From Bradyrhizobium lupini (GTDB lineage: Bacteria; Pseudomonadota; Alphaproteobacteria; Rhizobiales; Xanthobacteraceae), in NCBI RefSeq assembly GCF_040939785.1, contig NZ_CP162553.1, positions 3,100,001 through 3,164,000 on the forward strand: a DNA stretch of 64,000 nucleotides. Direction: 5' to 3'. Each line of letters begins with the position of its first letter. Position 1 is the stretch's first letter. The notes under the pieces are model-generated. The model did not search any database and was not told the origin of the DNA. It saw only the letters and a list, made by a program, of their open reading frames with translations. Shown in pieces: positions 62,807 to 64,000 of this stretch. Both the position numbers and the translations under genes were made by a program.

Positions 62807-64000
62807 TCACGCACTCCGCGCCAGCGCGCCGTCGATCATGTTGACCGCGTTCTGCACGCCATACACCGCGACAAAGGAGCCGAAGCGCGGGCCCTTTTCC
62901 TGGCCGAGCAGCACCTGGTAGAGCATGTTGAACCAGTCGAGCGTCACGCCCGGACGGCCGTCCTTGCCCTTCTTGACCTGGTCGAGGAACGGCTCGCGGC
63001 GGCCGATCTCGTAGACGACGTTCTGGATGTCCTCGGCCGAGGCGTCCTGCGGAAGCTGCGATAATGCATCCCGCAAATCCTGCAGCGCCGCGCGCTCGGT
63101 CTCGGTCGGTTCGCGGAACGTCTTCGTCGGCGCGACGAAGTCGCGATAATAGTTGATGGCATAGCCGACCATCGCGTCGAGCTTGGGATGCGTCTGCGGG
63201 CTCACACCGGGTCGGTAGCGACCAATGAAACCCCACAGTGTCTCGGCATTCTCCGCATTCGACGACGACACCAGCGTCAGCAGGAGCTGGAACGTGACGG
63301 GCATGTCGAACTTCGGCGGATGGCCATTGTGGACATGCCAGACCGGATTGCCGAGCTGCTGCCTGGCGTCCTGCTTCGCAAAGCCGTCGATGAACTGCTG
63401 GTAGTCGTCGACATTGCGCGGGATGACGTCGAAATACAGCCGCTTGGCCGCCTTCGGCTCGCGATACATGAACAGCGACAGCGATTCCGGCGAGGCGTAG
63501 CGCAGCCATTCGTCGATGGTCAGCCCATTGCCCTTCGACTTCGAGATCTTCTGGCCCTTGTCATCGAGGAAGAGCTCGTAGTTGAAGCCCTCCGGCGGCG
63601 TGGCGCCGAGCGCCCTGGCGATCGCGCCGGAGAGTTTGACCGAGTCGATCAGGTCCTTGCCGGCCATCTCGTAATCGACGCCGAGCGCGACCCAGCGCAT
63701 CGCCCAATCGGCCTTCCATTGGCACTTGACGTTGCCGCCGGTGACCGGCGTCTCGACTTCCTGGTTGGTATCGGGATCGAGGTAGGTCACCGTGCCGGCC
63801 GCAACGTCGCGGCGGATCATCGGCACCTGCAGCACGACACCCGTGGTCTTGCTGATGGGGAGGAACGGCGAATAGGTCGCGCGGCGGTCGGGACCGAGCG
63901 TCGGCAGGATGATCGCCATCACCTTGTCGTAGGCCGCGAGCATTTTGAGCAGCGTCGCGTCGAAACGGCCGGACGTGTAATAGTCGGTCGAGCTCGCGAA
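62807..64000 (-). CDS. lysK: Class I lysyl-tRNA synthetase (5' end outside window)
   Basis: The C-terminal 397 or so residues of a class I LysRS; the open frame continues past the right edge, so the HIGH region is not visible. The class I KMSKS-type motif is present as [20 protein letters not shown], preceded by the tRNA/amino-acid region [13 protein letters not shown]. Class I LysRS is the archaeal-type enzyme used by alphaproteobacteria including Bradyrhizobium in place of class II LysS. It charges tRNA-Lys. The C-terminus [19 protein letters not shown] is complete. Confidence 0.95.
   Translation of the reverse strand, partial: FASSTDYYTSGRFDATLLKMLAAYDKVMAIILPTLGPDRRATYSPFLPISKTTGVVLQVPMIRRDVAAGTVTYLDPDTNQEVETPVTGGNVKCQWKADWAMRWVALGVDYEMAGKDLIDSVKLSGAIARALGATPPEGFNYELFLDDKGQKISKSKGNGLTIDEWLRYASPESLSLFMYREPKAAKRLYFDVIPRNVDDYQQFIDGFAKQDARQQLGNPVWHVHNGHPPKFDMPVTFQLLLTLVSSSNAENAETLWGFIGRYRPGVSPQTHPKLDAMVGYAINYYRDFVAPTKTFREPTETERAALQDLRDALSQLPQDASAEDIQNVVYEIGRREPFLDQVKKGKDGRPGVTLDWFNMLYQVLLGQEKGPRFGSFVAVYGVQNAVNMIDGALARSA

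Overview
The window looks like a 64 kb piece of a Bradyrhizobium (or very close Nitrobacteraceae) chromosome. This rests on the high GC content, the cox order ctaC-ctaD-ctaB-coxF-ctaG-ctaE, an F0-only ATP synthase operon (atpI-B-E-G-F) carrying two b-type subunits, a class I lysyl-tRNA synthetase, and many short palindromic intergenic repeats of the kind common in that genus. I see no tRNA, rRNA, insertion sequence, prophage or CRISPR array. It reads as core chromosome with some accessory regulators.

Layout. 0-8 kb: a Tat-exported alpha/beta hydrolase and ohr, divergent from a large winged-helix/ATPase/TPR regulator; about 0.9 kb of non-coding repeats; a LuxR-type response regulator divergent from an MHS-type transporter. 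8-13 kb: yjbQ, a secreted hypothetical protein, and the ATP synthase F0 operon with a clear promoter and terminator. 13-20 kb: thrC, an M16 processing peptidase and a RimJ-like acetyltransferase, then a divergent NarL-type regulator/histidine kinase pair. 20-26 kb: the aa3 cytochrome c oxidase operon with its assembly genes and SURF1. 26-31 kb: an IalB-like protein, tldD, lepB and small genes. 31-34 kb: marR and gshA divergent from a glutathione S-transferase gene. 34-40 kb: a fatty acid beta-oxidation operon divergent from a PadR regulator, with inverted repeats overlapping a promoter. 41-46 kb: a PodJ-like Sel1-repeat protein, a TauE-type exporter and its partner. 46-49 kb: a metallo-hydrolase and DMT exporter with a divergent LysR. 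49-58 kb: the four genes of the ligase-associated DNA damage response set (phosphoesterase, Lhr-type helicase, exonuclease, ATP-dependent ligase) in two divergent pairs around a substrate-binding protein and a methyltransferase. 58-64 kb: a second metallo-hydrolase, a MATE exporter, pyrD, a LexA-like regulator and lysK.

The most important caution for a reader is that four conserved genes (atpG, the M16 peptidase, ctaE, pyrD) each carry one apparent single-base indel, mostly in short homopolymers, and the MATE gene carries one in-frame amber codon. The indels look more like sequence errors than biology, but each needs checking. The most interesting regulatory candidates are the PadR/fad operator, the palindromes between marR-gshA and gst, and the one-helical-turn direct repeats between ohr and its neighbouring regulator. 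The least explained DNA is the structured non-coding element at about 4.56-5.17 kb.
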